A model generated the notes under the pieces. It saw only the letters and a list, made by a program, of their open reading frames with translations. It was not told where the DNA came from and did not search any database. Positions 17,197 through 24,837 of a stretch of DNA of 64,000 nucleotides are shown here, piece by piece. Position 1 is the first letter of the stretch, and each line of letters opens with the position of its first letter. Origin of the DNA: Streptomyces bathyalis (GTDB lineage: Bacteria > Actinomycetota > Actinomycetes > Streptomycetales > Streptomycetaceae); assembly GCF_015910445.1 (NCBI RefSeq), contig NZ_CP048882.1, forward strand, positions 6,693,501 through 6,757,500. Direction: 5' to 3'. The translations under genes were made by a program, and so were the position numbers.

Positions 17197-17267
17197 AGGT
17201 GGAGACGGGATTTGAACCCGTGTAGACGGCTTTGCAGGCCGTTGCCTCGCCTCTCGGCCACTCCACC
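17197..17267 (-). tRNA. tRNA-Cys(GCA)
   Basis: 71 nt. Acceptor GGTGGAG/CTCCACC with discriminator U as expected for Cys, and anticodon arm ACGGC-CTGCAAA-GCCGT (anticodon GCA). Only 4 nt separate it from the downstream tRNA-Val. Confidence 0.95.
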
Positions 17268-17297
17268 GAGGTGGGAGTTGCACGAACTCCCACGCAG

Positions 17298-17370
17298 AGC
17301 GGACGACGAGATTCGAACTCGCGACCCTCACCTTGGCAAGGTGATGCTCTACCAACTGAGCCACGTCCGC
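17298..17370 (-). tRNA. tRNA-Gly(GCC)
   Basis: 73 nt. Acceptor GCGGACG/CGTCCGC, anticodon loop TGCCAAG with GCC, T loop TTCGAAT. First gene of the Gly-Cys-Val transcript. Confidence 0.95.
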
Positions 17371-17417
17371 AGGTGTTGCCGTCCGGGTCGGCTTACGCGT
17401 TCCCGGCGACGGGTTGA

Positions 17418-17445
17418 ACTCTAGCTGATATCCCTGCCAGCTCAA
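17418..17445 (-). promoter_or_regulatory. Promoter of tRNA Gly-Cys-Val operon
   Basis: Minus strand TTGAGC (17445-17440), 16-bp spacer, TAGAGT (17423-17418), about 48 bp before tRNA-Gly. Shifting to TTTGAG gives a 17-bp spacer. Confidence 0.65.
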
Positions 17446-17573
17446 ATTCTGTTTGCCCTGCGTGACCGTCCGGCCGGCTCCGCCGAGCAGCGCCGCACCC
17501 CGTCCTCGAGCCTCGCCGGGGCCGCTCAGAGGTGCCCGTACGGGACGCCCGCAGAACTCCGGCACCCGCACCA

Positions 17574-17579
17574 TAGACT
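17574..17579 (+). promoter_or_regulatory. Leaderless -10 element TAGACT for pabB
   Basis: TAGACT with 7 nt to the GTG at 17587, the same sequence and spacing as upstream of the gene at 528-899. No Shine-Dalgarno is present. Confidence 0.55.
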
Positions 17580-17586
17580 CGGTCAT

Positions 17587-18729
17587 GTGTACGCTCCGTC
17601 GCCCTTCGCCCGCTTCGGCTCTCTCCTCGCCACCGACCTGCGCGACGTCACAAGCGACCCCTCGGCCCTGGAATCCTCCGGGTGGTGGGCGGTCGTCGCC
17701 GACTTCGAGGGCCGGGTGCTGTGCGCGCGCTTCGGCGACGTACGGGAGACACCGAGGCCCGGCGCGTACGCGGGGGCACCGAACACCCCCGCGGCCTCGC
17801 GATGGCGCGGCCCGGTACCCGGTGCGTGGACCAGCTCCATGGACCGCACCGCCTACACCAGCGGGGTACGGCGCATACGCGAGCACATCGCCGCCGGTGA
17901 CGTCTACCAGGCGAACCTCTGCCGCGTGCTGAGCGCGCCGCTGCCCGATCCCTCGCCGGAAGCCTCGGACCTCGCCGGGCTCTCGGCCCTGCTGGCGCGC
18001 GGCAACCCCGCCCCGTACGCCGGCGCCGTCCGTCTCCCCGCTCACGGCGTGGAGGTGGCCACGGCCTCCCCGGAGCTGTATCTGCGCCGCGAGGGCAGCA
18101 CCGTCACCTCGGGTCCGATCAAGGGCACGGCCCGTACGGCCGAGGAGCTGCTGGAGAAGGATCACGCCGAGAACGTGATGATCGTCGACCTCGTACGCAA
18201 CGACCTCGGCCGAGTCTGCGCAGCCGGCTCGGTCACCGTGCCGGGCCTGTGCGAGGTCGAGCCGCACCCCGGGCTCGTCCACCTCGTCTCCACCGTGCGC
18301 GGCGAACTGGCGGCCGGGGCGGGATGGCCGGATCTGCTGCGGGACACCTTTCCGCCGGGCTCCGTCACCGGCGCCCCGAAGCTCAGTGCCCTGCGGATCA
18401 TCGGCGAGCTCGAACCCACGCCGCGCGGCCCGTACTGCGGAGCCATCGGCTGGGTCGAAGCCGACCGCGGCACGGGCGAGCTCGCGGTGGGCATACGGAC
18501 CTTCTGGATGGAACGCGGCACTCCCGCCGGAAGCGCCACGGGAACCCGGACCGGCGCCAGCGCCGTGCTCCGCTTCGGAACGGGCGCCGGGATCACCTGG
18601 GGATCCGACCCGGAAGGGGAGTGGGCGGAGACGGAACTCAAGGCATCCGGGCTGCTCAAGGTAGCGTCGGACATGCGGCACCACGAGGTGCCCGGCCCCA
18701 CGGCGACGAACGGAAGGGGAGCCCTGTGA
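17587..18729 (+). CDS. pabB: Chorismate-binding enzyme, aminodeoxychorismate synthase component I
   Basis: 380 residues, the chorismate-binding catalytic domain alone with no fused glutamine amidotransferase. Signature stretches are AGDVYQANLCR (~102-112), SGPIKGTART (~176-185), ENVMIVDLVRNDLGRVC (~196-212), PPGSVTGAPK (~256-265) and AVGIRTF near the end. It should aminate chorismate to 4-amino-4-deoxychorismate for folate, pairing with the lyase encoded next. The partner gene overlaps by 4 nt (GTGA), which strongly supports the PabB assignment over anthranilate synthase. It is shorter than fused PabAB proteins because the N-terminal lobe is trimmed. Translation is probably leaderless. Confidence 0.88.
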   Translation: MYAPSPFARFGSLLATDLRDVTSDPSALESSGWWAVVADFEGRVLCARFGDVRETPRPGAYAGAPNTPAASRWRGPVPGAWTSSMDRTAYTSGVRRIREHIAAGDVYQANLCRVLSAPLPDPSPEASDLAGLSALLARGNPAPYAGAVRLPAHGVEVATASPELYLRREGSTVTSGPIKGTARTAEELLEKDHAENVMIVDLVRNDLGRVCAAGSVTVPGLCEVEPHPGLVHLVSTVRGELAAGAGWPDLLRDTFPPGSVTGAPKLSALRIIGELEPTPRGPYCGAIGWVEADRGTGELAVGIRTFWMERGTPAGSATGTRTGASAVLRFGTGAGITWGSDPEGEWAETELKASGLLKVASDMRHHEVPGPTATNGRGAL

Positions 18730-19547
18730 GGATCTGGCTCGACGGCGGACTCCGGGACGTCGACGACGCGCACGTCTCCGTTCTGGACCACGGACTGACC
18801 GTAGGAGACGGGGTCTTCGAGACGGTCAAGACGACCGACGGCACGCCCTTCGCCCTCACGCGGCACATCGAACGCCTCGGCAGGTCGGCCCGCGGCATGG
18901 GCCTGCCGGAACCCGATCCCGACGAGGTGCGTCGCGCCTGCGCCGCCGTGACCCAGGCCGAGGTGGTCCCGCTCGGCAGGCTCCGCATCACCTATACCGG
19001 CGGGCCCTCACCGCTCGGCTCCGACCGTGGTGATGTCCGGCCGACCCTCGTCGTCGTCCTGAGCGAATCGCACCGGCGTCCCGACAGCACCGCCGTGATC
19101 ACCGTCCCCTGGACACGCAACGAGCGGGGCGCGCTCACCGGGCTGAAGACGACCTCGTACGGCGAGAACGTCCTCGCGCTCGCCCGCGCGCACCGGCAGG
19201 GCGCCGGTGAGGCTCTCTTCGCCAACACGCAGGGCCGCCTGTGCGAGGGCACCGGCACGAACGTCTTCGTCGTCCTCGACGGCGAACTGCACACGCCGCC
19301 ACTGGAGTCGGGTTGTCTCGCGGGGATCACGCGAGCCCTGGTCGCCGAGTGGTCGGGCGCGCGGGAGACCGACCTGCCGCTGGACGCGCTGGAGCGGGCC
19401 GAGGAGGTCTTCCTCACCTCCTCCCTGCGCGACGTCCAGGCCGTGAACCGCGTCGACGGCCGCGAACTGCCGGGCGCCCCGGGCCCGGTCACCCGCGAGG
19501 CGATGAAGCTCTTCGCCGAACGCTCCGCGGCCGACATCGACCCGTGA
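18726..19547 (+). CDS. pabC: Aminodeoxychorismate lyase, class IV aminotransferase fold
   Basis: 273 residues from the GTG that overlaps the pabB stop as GTGA. Fold-type IV PLP enzyme motifs are VLDHGLTVGDGVFETVK (~18-34), LKTTSYGENVLALARA (~140-155, where Lys141 is the probable Schiff-base lysine) and the cofactor-binding CEGTGTNVF region. It removes pyruvate from aminodeoxychorismate to yield p-aminobenzoate. Class IV aminotransferases such as BCAT look similar, but the coupling to pabB decides the call. It ends 73 bp before the next gene. Confidence 0.88.
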   Translation: MRIWLDGGLRDVDDAHVSVLDHGLTVGDGVFETVKTTDGTPFALTRHIERLGRSARGMGLPEPDPDEVRRACAAVTQAEVVPLGRLRITYTGGPSPLGSDRGDVRPTLVVVLSESHRRPDSTAVITVPWTRNERGALTGLKTTSYGENVLALARAHRQGAGEALFANTQGRLCEGTGTNVFVVLDGELHTPPLESGCLAGITRALVAEWSGARETDLPLDALERAEEVFLTSSLRDVQAVNRVDGRELPGAPGPVTREAMKLFAERSAADIDP

Positions 19548-19620
19548 CGAGCACCCCTGCGGGTCGCCGCCGACCGCACGGCGCGTGACGGGGAGCCGCC
19601 CGGCCGGGTAGAACACGAGC

Positions 19621-20457
19621 GTGACGACGACCCTGCGCCCGACCGGCCCCGACCAGTACGACGCCGACGGCATCCGCTCCCGCTCGTACGACATCTGCGT
19701 CAACAGCCGCCCGGTGGGCCTCCTCCGGCTGACCGTCGACCCGAGGCACGGCCCGGTGACGGGACGGGTGGCGCAGCTCGTCGTCGAAGAGCGTGAACGG
19801 CGGCGCGGGCGCGGTGCGGTCGCCGCCCTCGCCGCGGAAGAGGTGCTGCGCGACTGGGGCTGCCGGGCGGTCGAGATCAGCGTCCCGGTGAAGGCCGGCG
19901 CGGCACTCGGACTCGCTGCGGGCCTCGGCTACGGCGAACGCAGCCGCAGCATGCTCAAGGAACTGGGGGAGGAGCCGCCGCTTCCCCGCGGCAGCACCGT
20001 TCGTCCCATGACCGACGCGGAGTTCCCCGCCTGGCGCGAGAGCGGACTGCCCCGGCTGCTGGAGACGATGACGGAGCGGGGCATGCCCGCCGACGAGGCC
20101 GGGCGCAGAGCCGCCACGTCGTTCGAGCAACTGCTTCCCCGCGGGGCGTCGACGCCGGGTGCGGCGCTGCGCGTCCTCGTCCACGAAGGGACGGACGTCG
20201 GCAGGGTCTGGGTCGAACTCGAACGCAGCCCACGCCCCGACTGCGACGCCTACGTCTACGAGGTGGAGGTCGAGGAGGAACTGCGCGGCCACGGCCACGG
20301 CCGCACCCTGATGCTCGTCGCGGAGCGGGAAGCGCTGGCGGCCGGAGCGCACACGCTCGGACTGCACGTCCTCACCGCCAACACCCCGGCGATACGCCTG
20401 TATTCGTCACTGGGCTACCAGGTGGCCGAGCACCACTTCCGCAAGCCGCTGCTCTGA
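19621..20457 (+). CDS. Double-domain GNAT acetyltransferase
   Basis: 278 residues from GTG 19621. Two GNAT halves are visible. The first (~1-110) has the partial acetyl-CoA region RRRGRGAVAALAAEEVL. The second (~120-278) has VEEELRGHGHGRTLMLVAEREA (~220-241) and the closing LHVLTANTPAIRLYSSLGYQV. Only the second keeps a clean Q/R-x-x-G-x-G/A loop (RGHGHG). TAGAAC lies 6 nt before the start, so translation may be leaderless. Substrate unknown. It converges with the DsbA-fold gene. Confidence 0.82.
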   Translation: MTTTLRPTGPDQYDADGIRSRSYDICVNSRPVGLLRLTVDPRHGPVTGRVAQLVVEERERRRGRGAVAALAAEEVLRDWGCRAVEISVPVKAGAALGLAAGLGYGERSRSMLKELGEEPPLPRGSTVRPMTDAEFPAWRESGLPRLLETMTERGMPADEAGRRAATSFEQLLPRGASTPGAALRVLVHEGTDVGRVWVELERSPRPDCDAYVYEVEVEEELRGHGHGRTLMLVAEREALAAGAHTLGLHVLTANTPAIRLYSSLGYQVAEHHFRKPLL

Positions 20458-20463
20458 CGGCCG

Positions 20464-20477
20464 GGGAGGATCCTCCC
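20464..20477. terminator. Palindrome between convergent genes
   Basis: GGGAGGATCCTCCC, a perfect 14-bp palindrome 7 bp after the GNAT stop and before the convergent DsbA-fold gene. Short stem; a weak candidate. Confidence 0.3.
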
Positions 20478-20508
20478 TGCCAGACGTGCGGACCGTGGCC
20501 CGAGAGGG

Positions 20509-21015
20509 TCAGGCGCCGCCGACCAGACCGTCCGCGATCTCCTCGATGCGGGCCCTCAGCCCTTCCTGGCTCTTCCCGCCGTCCAGCAGCTGCCCGCCGA
20601 TGACATACGTCGGGGTGCCCTTGACCCCGATCGCCTTTCCCTCCGCCTGGTCGGCGTCGACGATCAGCAGATGCCGCCCGTCGATCAGCGCGCTCTCGAA
20701 CTCCCCGTCGTCCAGCCCGAGCTCGCGCGCCACCTCCAGCAGCAACTCCTCGCCACGCTTCGCGAGTTCGGCGTTGCGAGCCAGCACGGCCGCCGCGTAG
20801 ACATCGCCCTGTCCCTGGGCGAACGCCTCCTCCGCCGCCTGCGCCGCGGCGTAAGCGTGCTTGTGCTTCTCCAGGGGGAAGTGCCGCAGCCGGATCTCCA
20901 GCCGCTCCCCGTACCGCTCCCGCAGCGCGGCCAGGTCCCCCTGAGCGCGGTGACAGTCGGGGCATTGAAGCTCGCACCAGTAATCGAGCACGGGGCGGGA
21001 GGAGACATCGTCCAT
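20509..21015 (-). CDS. DsbA/FrnE-family thioredoxin-fold oxidoreductase
   Basis: 168 residues, the size of compact DsbA-fold proteins. The redox motif CPDC lies at residues 18-21, just after the first strand (PVLDYWCELQ), with an extra Cys at 14. The cis-proline loop GTPTYVIGG follows the helical insertion near residue 132. There is no signal peptide, so it works in the cytoplasm. It probably acts in thiol-disulfide exchange or as a dithiol isomerase with mycothiol-type partners, but this is inference. Start at ATG 21015. It is divergent from the membrane protein gene at 21121. Confidence 0.85.
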   Translation of the reverse strand: MDDVSSRPVLDYWCELQCPDCHRAQGDLAALRERYGERLEIRLRHFPLEKHKHAYAAAQAAEEAFAQGQGDVYAAAVLARNAELAKRGEELLLEVARELGLDDGEFESALIDGRHLLIVDADQAEGKAIGVKGTPTYVIGGQLLDGGKSQEGLRARIEEIADGLVGGA

Positions 21016-21120
21016 GGCGACAGTCTCTCAGCCGCACCGAAGGCCGATGACCCGGAGATCTCCCCTGAATCGGAGGGACGGGCATGGCCTGTGACGTGCG
21101 CGCGTAGCAAGATGGTGCAC

Positions 21121-21630
21121 ATGCTGACCACGACCGTGTGCGCCGCACTCTCCGCAGCCGGCCTGGCCGTCGCCTTCCTGACGGCCTTCCGGCGGCGCTT
21201 CGCCGCCGCCGTCCGTATCGCGGCGTTCTCGCTCGTACCGGTCGGGCTCGCGATGTCCGGCCTGATCGGCCTCGGCGGCAAGATCGTCAAGGCGGTGGGC
21301 ACCTGGGCCGCGGACCTCGTGCTCAAGCCCTCCGTCTGGGCGGGGTTCGCTGTTCTGGCCGTGGCGTTCGTGCTGTACGTCATCGGCCGCGTCGCGAGCC
21401 GCCACTCGCGCCGGAAGTCCCGCGAGGCGCCCCGCGCCACCGCGACGTCCCCCGGCCGCGCTGCCGCCCCCGGCACGGCGAACGCCCCCGCCCTCGGCTC
21501 CGGCACACCGGCACCCTCGGGCGGACAGGAGCGAAAACAGGCCGCCGGCAAGCAGGGGAAGGCCTCCTCCGGCGGCGACGCCGACGACTTCTCAGACATC
21601 GAGGCCATCCTCAAGAAGCACGGCATCTGA
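21121..21630 (+). CDS. Membrane protein with conserved acidic C-terminal tail
   Basis: 169 residues. About three hydrophobic segments occupy ~1-25, ~35-58 and ~75-98 (VWAGFAVLAVAFVLYVIGRVA). A basic, Ala/Pro/Gly-rich cytoplasmic stretch follows, and the protein ends FSDIEAILKKHGI, a motif that looks like a docking peptide. In-frame starts also exist at 21112 and 21115. TAGCAA ends just before them, so the start could be leaderless at one of these. Function unrecognised. Confidence 0.7.
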   Translation: MLTTTVCAALSAAGLAVAFLTAFRRRFAAAVRIAAFSLVPVGLAMSGLIGLGGKIVKAVGTWAADLVLKPSVWAGFAVLAVAFVLYVIGRVASRHSRRKSREAPRATATSPGRAAAPGTANAPALGSGTPAPSGGQERKQAAGKQGKASSGGDADDFSDIEAILKKHGI

Positions 21631-21785
21631 CGCTCCTGCCAGCAACATCAGTACGTCGCAGCCGCGCCCACCGGGCGGTCGCTTACCACGATCTTCACCA
21701 CGGCACCGGCTTACCCATGAACTCCAGCGTGACGTGGGCGTGTTGACCATCACCGGGGTGCGGGCTGCGTCATCATCACCGCGAG

Positions 21786-22004
21786 ATGGACATGACGCCG
21801 AATCCCCCGGCCGAGCTCGCCGAGCCGCCCTCCGCGCCTGCCGCGACCGCCCAGCCCGTCCACGTCCCGGCCCTGCCCGAGGTGCCGCTGCCGGAGCCGA
21901 AGGGCTGCCTCTACGCCCTTTCCCAGCCGCCGCTGATGTTCTTCCTGGCGTTCATCGCCATGCTTCTCGCCATCACGGGCGCGCATGATCTCTTCCTGGA
22001 CTGA
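21786..22004 (+). CDS. Small single-span membrane protein, function unknown
   Basis: 72 residues. The N-terminal half is Pro/Ala-rich with acidic residues (PALPEVPLPEPKG), followed by one helix at ~48-66 (PLMFFLAFIAMLLAITG) and a short DLFLD tail. A TTGACC hexamer lies about 43 bp upstream, without a good -10. The clean hydrophobic segment and codon bias support a gene. An overlapping frame starting at 21734 looks like a shadow. Confidence 0.55.
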   Translation: MDMTPNPPAELAEPPSAPAATAQPVHVPALPEVPLPEPKGCLYALSQPPLMFFLAFIAMLLAITGAHDLFLD

Positions 22005-22040
22005 GCGGGGCGGACACGGCGGGAGGCCCGGAGAGGTCGC

Positions 22041-22613
22041 TCAGCCCTGAGCCGTCTCCTCCGCGGACTCCCGCTGCCGGGCACGGTAGGCGGCGACGTG
22101 GAGCCTGTTTCCGCACGTACGGCTGTCGCAGTAGCGCCGTGAGCGGTTCCGCGAGAGGTCCACGAAGGCCCGCCGGCAGTCGGGAGCGGCGCACCTGCGC
22201 AGCCGGTCCCGCTCCCCGGAGACGATGATGAAGGCCAGAGCCATGCCGCCGTCGGCGGCCAGGTGGTGGGCCACGGAGGCGCCCGGCGCGAAGTAGTGCA
22301 CGTGCCAGTCGTAGCCGTCGTGATCGGTCAGCTGCGGGGTCGTCCCCGCCTCGGCCACGAGCGCGTTGACCAGCTCGGCGGCCGTACGGACGTCGCTCGC
22401 GCCGAAGACCTCCGTGAAGCGCTCCCGCACCGACCGCACCGCGTCCAGATCCGCGTCGGTGAGCGTCCCGACGTCGCTGAGGCTGTTGCGCTCCACGTAC
22501 GCCCTGAGGTGCGTCACCGAGACCAGCAGGTCGGGGCGGTCGCCGTCGGCCGCGGTGTTGAGCAGGTCCACGACGTCATCGAGTGCGCACCGGGTGTCGT
22601 GGTTGATCTGCAC
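22041..22613 (-). CDS. CGNR zinc finger regulator (ABATE domain)
   Basis: 190 residues from GTG 22613, with GAGGAG 6 nt upstream. The N-terminal ~130 residues are the ABATE-like ligand or stress-sensing region (opening with LLNTAADGDRP). The C-terminal zinc finger is CAAPDCRRAF and then RRYCDSRTCGNRLHVAAYRARQ, containing the eponymous CGNR. These are predicted DNA-binding transcription regulators of small-molecule responses. Targets are unknown. It is downstream of ssgB on the same strand but separated by ~190 bp and a terminator hairpin, so it has its own promoter. Confidence 0.88.
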   Translation of the reverse strand: MQINHDTRCALDDVVDLLNTAADGDRPDLLVSVTHLRAYVERNSLSDVGTLTDADLDAVRSVRERFTEVFGASDVRTAAELVNALVAEAGTTPQLTDHDGYDWHVHYFAPGASVAHHLAADGGMALAFIIVSGERDRLRRCAAPDCRRAFVDLSRNRSRRYCDSRTCGNRLHVAAYRARQRESAEETAQG

Positions 22614-22758
22614 GGGTCGCTCCTCGGGTCAGCCCAGCGGGGTCCGGTGCGCAGAGACTAACGCCTGGGACGCACGGCGACGCCGCCACCGCCGGAGCCC
22701 GCTGAGGACGGGTCCGGGGGTGACGGCGTTGCCTGCGTGCCCTGCTGGGCCGAGGGAG

Positions 22759-22791
22759 GCGCAGCCGTCGCCCCGAGTCGGACGGCTGCGC
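22759..22791 (-). terminator. Terminator after ssgB
   Basis: GCGCAGCCGTC and GACGGCTGCGC form an 11-bp perfect stem with an 11-nt loop, starting 13 bp past the ssgB stop on the minus strand. Confidence 0.75.
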
Positions 22792-22804
22792 GGGACCGGT
22801 GGAC

Positions 22805-23218
22805 TCAGCTCTCGGCGAGGATGTGCGAGAGCTCTGTGTCGAGGTCGAAGTGTCGGTGCTCGGTGCCGGGCGGCACGGCAGCGTCGGTTCGCTTGAGGAA
22901 GGACTCCAGGGCCCGCGCCGGGGCCTCGAGCAGAGCCTCGCCCTCGGGAGAGCTGAGGGCGATACAGACGACTCCCTGACCGTGGCTCCGGGAGGGCCAT
23001 ACGCGGACGTCACCGGTGCCTGTGGGCCTGTGCAGCCCCTCGGCGAGGAGATCGCGCGCGAAGACCCATTCGACGGTCTCCTCGGCGCCGGTGTGGAAGG
23101 TGGCGTGGACGGCATAGGGATCGGCCGTGTCGTACCGCAGCCCCGCGGGTACCGGCAGTGATGACTCGCTCGAAACAACGAGGCGCAGGTGCAGCTCGCA
23201 GCTGACCGTGGTGTTCAT
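22805..23218 (-). CDS. ssgB: Sporulation-specific cell division activator SsgB
   Basis: 137 residues beginning MNTTVSCELHLRLVVSSESS, essentially the SsgB sequence known from Streptomyces, at the family's exact length. SsgA-like proteins are restricted to morphologically complex actinomycetes. SsgB positions FtsZ at sporulation septa together with SsgA. The whole protein is one SsgA-like domain, and conserved stretches include FARDLLAEGLHRPTG and SSPEGEALLEAPA. Family knowledge says ssgB transcription depends on the stress sigma factor SigH in S. coelicolor; I could not pin its site here. It stands divergent from the TIGR02611 gene. This is the best single marker that the organism is a streptomycete. 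Confidence 0.97.
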   Translation of the reverse strand: MNTTVSCELHLRLVVSSESSLPVPAGLRYDTADPYAVHATFHTGAEETVEWVFARDLLAEGLHRPTGTGDVRVWPSRSHGQGVVCIALSSPEGEALLEAPARALESFLKRTDAAVPPGTEHRHFDLDTELSHILAES

Positions 23219-23408
23219 AAGCGCCAGGGCCTTTCGCTCAGTGTGCGCTCGGGGGTTCGCACGTCGGCGAAATCGACATGCCACGTACTCGTCGGTTGTA
23301 AACCCCTCTGACCGTTTTGCGAGTAATGCAGCCCTTGATATGGCCTGCGGCGTTTTTGTGGCGTACGGCTATTCCGGTGACGCCGTCGAGTTCGGTTACG
23401 TTGGGGAT

Positions 23409-23738
23409 ATGTACGCAGAGAGTGACCAGCGACCGTTGGGGTCTCGAGCCCCCCGGTTCATCAAGGCATCGAGGCCCCTCCACCGAACCTGGCAGGTGCT
23501 GATCTTCGTTCTGGGTCTGGCGATAGTGGCCGGCGGGGTGGTGCTCCTTCCGCTTCCCGGTCCCGGCTGGCTGATCATCTTCGCGGGCATCGGTCTGTGG
23601 GCGACGGAGTTCCCCTGGGCACAGCGTGTGCTGCGCTGGACGAAGCGACAGGTCCTGGAGTGGACGCACCGGTTCCAGGCCCGGCGGCACGAGCGCCGGC
23701 GGCGCAAGGAGATCAAGGAGAAGCAGTACGTGCGGTAG
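23409..23738 (+). CDS. TIGR02611-family small membrane protein
   Basis: 109 residues from ATG 23409. A short polar N-terminus is followed by two close membrane helices at ~30-52 (VLIFVLGLAIVAGGVVLLP) and ~56-72 (PGWLIIFAGIGLWATEF), joined by the PLPGPGW turn typical of TIGR02611. A strongly basic C-terminus ends the protein (RRHERRRRKEIKEK). TACGTT lies 6 nt upstream of the ATG, so it may be leaderless. A GTG at 23358 would add 17 residues. Function unknown; the gene is divergent from ssgB and upstream of a tRNA. Confidence 0.75.
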   Translation: MYAESDQRPLGSRAPRFIKASRPLHRTWQVLIFVLGLAIVAGGVVLLPLPGPGWLIIFAGIGLWATEFPWAQRVLRWTKRQVLEWTHRFQARRHERRRRKEIKEKQYVR

Positions 23739-23783
23739 GGGCGGGGAGTTCCCGCGAGGTCTGGAGCACGACTTCACATGCGG

Positions 23784-23789
23784 TAATCT
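23784..23789 (+). promoter_or_regulatory. -10 TAATCT before tRNA-Val(CAC)
   Basis: TAATCT 12 bp before the tRNA 5' end. No matching -35 at 16-18 bp. Confidence 0.35.
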
Positions 23790-23801
23790 GGTGCGCGCAG
23801 C

Positions 23802-23873
23802 GGGCGATTAGCTCAGCGGGAGAGCGCTTCGTTCACACCGAAGAGGCCACTGGTTCGAACCCAGTATCGCCCA
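23802..23873 (+). tRNA. tRNA-Val(CAC), copy 1
   Basis: 72 nt. Acceptor GGGCGAT/ATCGCCC with discriminator A, anticodon loop TTCACAC giving CAC, T arm ACTGG-TTCGAAC-CCAGT. It differs from the copy at 24692 by one base in the variable loop (GGCC versus GGTC). Confidence 0.96.
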
Positions 23874-24181
23874 CCGCTTCATGCGGGGTCCGGGTGAAAG
23901 CCCAGGGCCCCGTTCTTGTGCCGCCGCACGCGAGTGTTCCTGTCTTCTGTGCGGGCCCGCGGTGTTTCTCGACGGAGTGGAGATACGGCGGGAATTCACT
24001 TCATCGGTAATTACGGATGGATGTATTCCGCTGGGACCGGTCCGTGAAGTCCCGCCGGAACAGGCGAATTCGAAGACCGGCACTTCGCGTACCGCGCCGG
24101 CCTTGGTGACAGGATGCGGGAAGGCCCTCGGACCGCGGGCGCGAACGGCGGTCCGTGCGGAGGATCGTGAGGAGTGTGCCG
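23874..24181. other. Spacer between tRNA-Val and SRPBCC gene
   Basis: 308 bp. The first 45 bp form the tRNA terminator. A short A/T-richer patch at 23990-24020 may include a promoter for the SRPBCC gene. Nothing else is recognisable. Confidence 0.45.
23884..23917 (+). terminator. Terminator after tRNA-Val(CAC) copy 1
   Basis: CGGGGTCC pairs with GGGCCCCG through a GT wobble, with a shorter inner GG/CC stem, followed by TTCTTG. Confidence 0.6.
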
Positions 24182-24658
24182 ATGACGTCCAGGCGCCACC
24201 GCTTCGTCTTCCGCAGCGTCTGGCGGCTCGACGAGTCCCCCGAAGCGGTCTACGCGGTGCTCGAGCGGGCCGGTGAGTACCCCCTCTGGTGGCCCCAAGT
24301 GCGGGAGGTGCACGCGCTGGACGGGATGTCGGGCACGGCGCGCATCCGTTCCGTCCTTCCCTTCGACCTGTGGATCACGGGCAGGGCGACGCGGCACGAT
24401 CCCGACGCCGGCGTCCTGGAGATGGAGATCACCGGCGATGTGGCCGGCTGGGCGCGCTGGGCGCTGAGGAGGGACGAAGCCTCCCGCTCCGGCGGCACCG
24501 TCGCCGTGTACGAGCAGCAAGTGGAGGTGCGCAAGCCGCTGCTGCGTCAGCTGGCGGTGCCCGCACGCCCCTTCTTCCGGGCCAACCACGCGCTGATGAT
24601 GCGGGCGGGACGGCGAGGCCTGGAGCGGTGGCTCGAAGGGGGTTTGGATGATGACTGA
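24182..24658 (+). CDS. SRPBCC-fold (polyketide cyclase/dehydrase-like) protein
   Basis: 158 residues from ATG 24182, with GAGGAG 7 nt upstream. The N-terminal strand and first helix (FRSVWRLDESPEAVYAVLERAGEYPLWWPQVREV) are the standard START/SRPBCC opening, which forms a deep hydrophobic pocket. The C-terminal helix is ANHALMMRAGRRGLERWL. Such proteins bind lipids, polyketides or plant-hormone-like molecules, or work as cyclases. No biosynthetic genes are nearby, so the ligand is unknown. It sits between two tRNA-Val(CAC) copies, and its 3' end overlaps the promoter of the second. Confidence 0.8.
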   Translation: MTSRRHRFVFRSVWRLDESPEAVYAVLERAGEYPLWWPQVREVHALDGMSGTARIRSVLPFDLWITGRATRHDPDAGVLEMEITGDVAGWARWALRRDEASRSGGTVAVYEQQVEVRKPLLRQLAVPARPFFRANHALMMRAGRRGLERWLEGGLDDD

Positions 24659-24673
24659 GCCGCACTGTATGGT
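24644..24673 (+). promoter_or_regulatory. Promoter of second tRNA-Val(CAC)
   Basis: TTGGAT (24644-24649), 18-bp spacer, TATGGT (24668-24673), ending 18 bp before the tRNA. The -35 lies inside the SRPBCC gene's last codons. Confidence 0.6.
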
Positions 24674-24691
24674 TCTGCACGTGCCGCGAGC

Positions 24692-24763
24692 GGGCGATTA
24701 GCTCAGCGGGAGAGCGCTTCGTTCACACCGAAGAGGTCACTGGTTCGAACCCAGTATCGCCCA
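24692..24763 (+). tRNA. tRNA-Val(CAC), copy 2
   Basis: 72 nt with the same structure as copy 1 and anticodon CAC. This gives two CAC and two GAC valine tRNAs within 10 kb. Confidence 0.96.
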
Positions 24764-24770
24764 CGTGTTC

Positions 24771-24807
24771 AAGAGGCCGGTCCGTCACATCGACGGGTCG
24801 GCCTCTT
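24771..24807 (+). terminator. Terminator after tRNA-Val(CAC) copy 2
   Basis: AAGAGGCCG pairs with CGGCCTCTT and CCGTC with GACGG, joined by two GT wobbles, giving a 16-bp stem and ACATC loop. It begins 7 nt after the tRNA. Confidence 0.85.
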
Positions 24808-24837
24808 CGTGTGCGTTGGCCCCCGGAGGTCCGCGTC

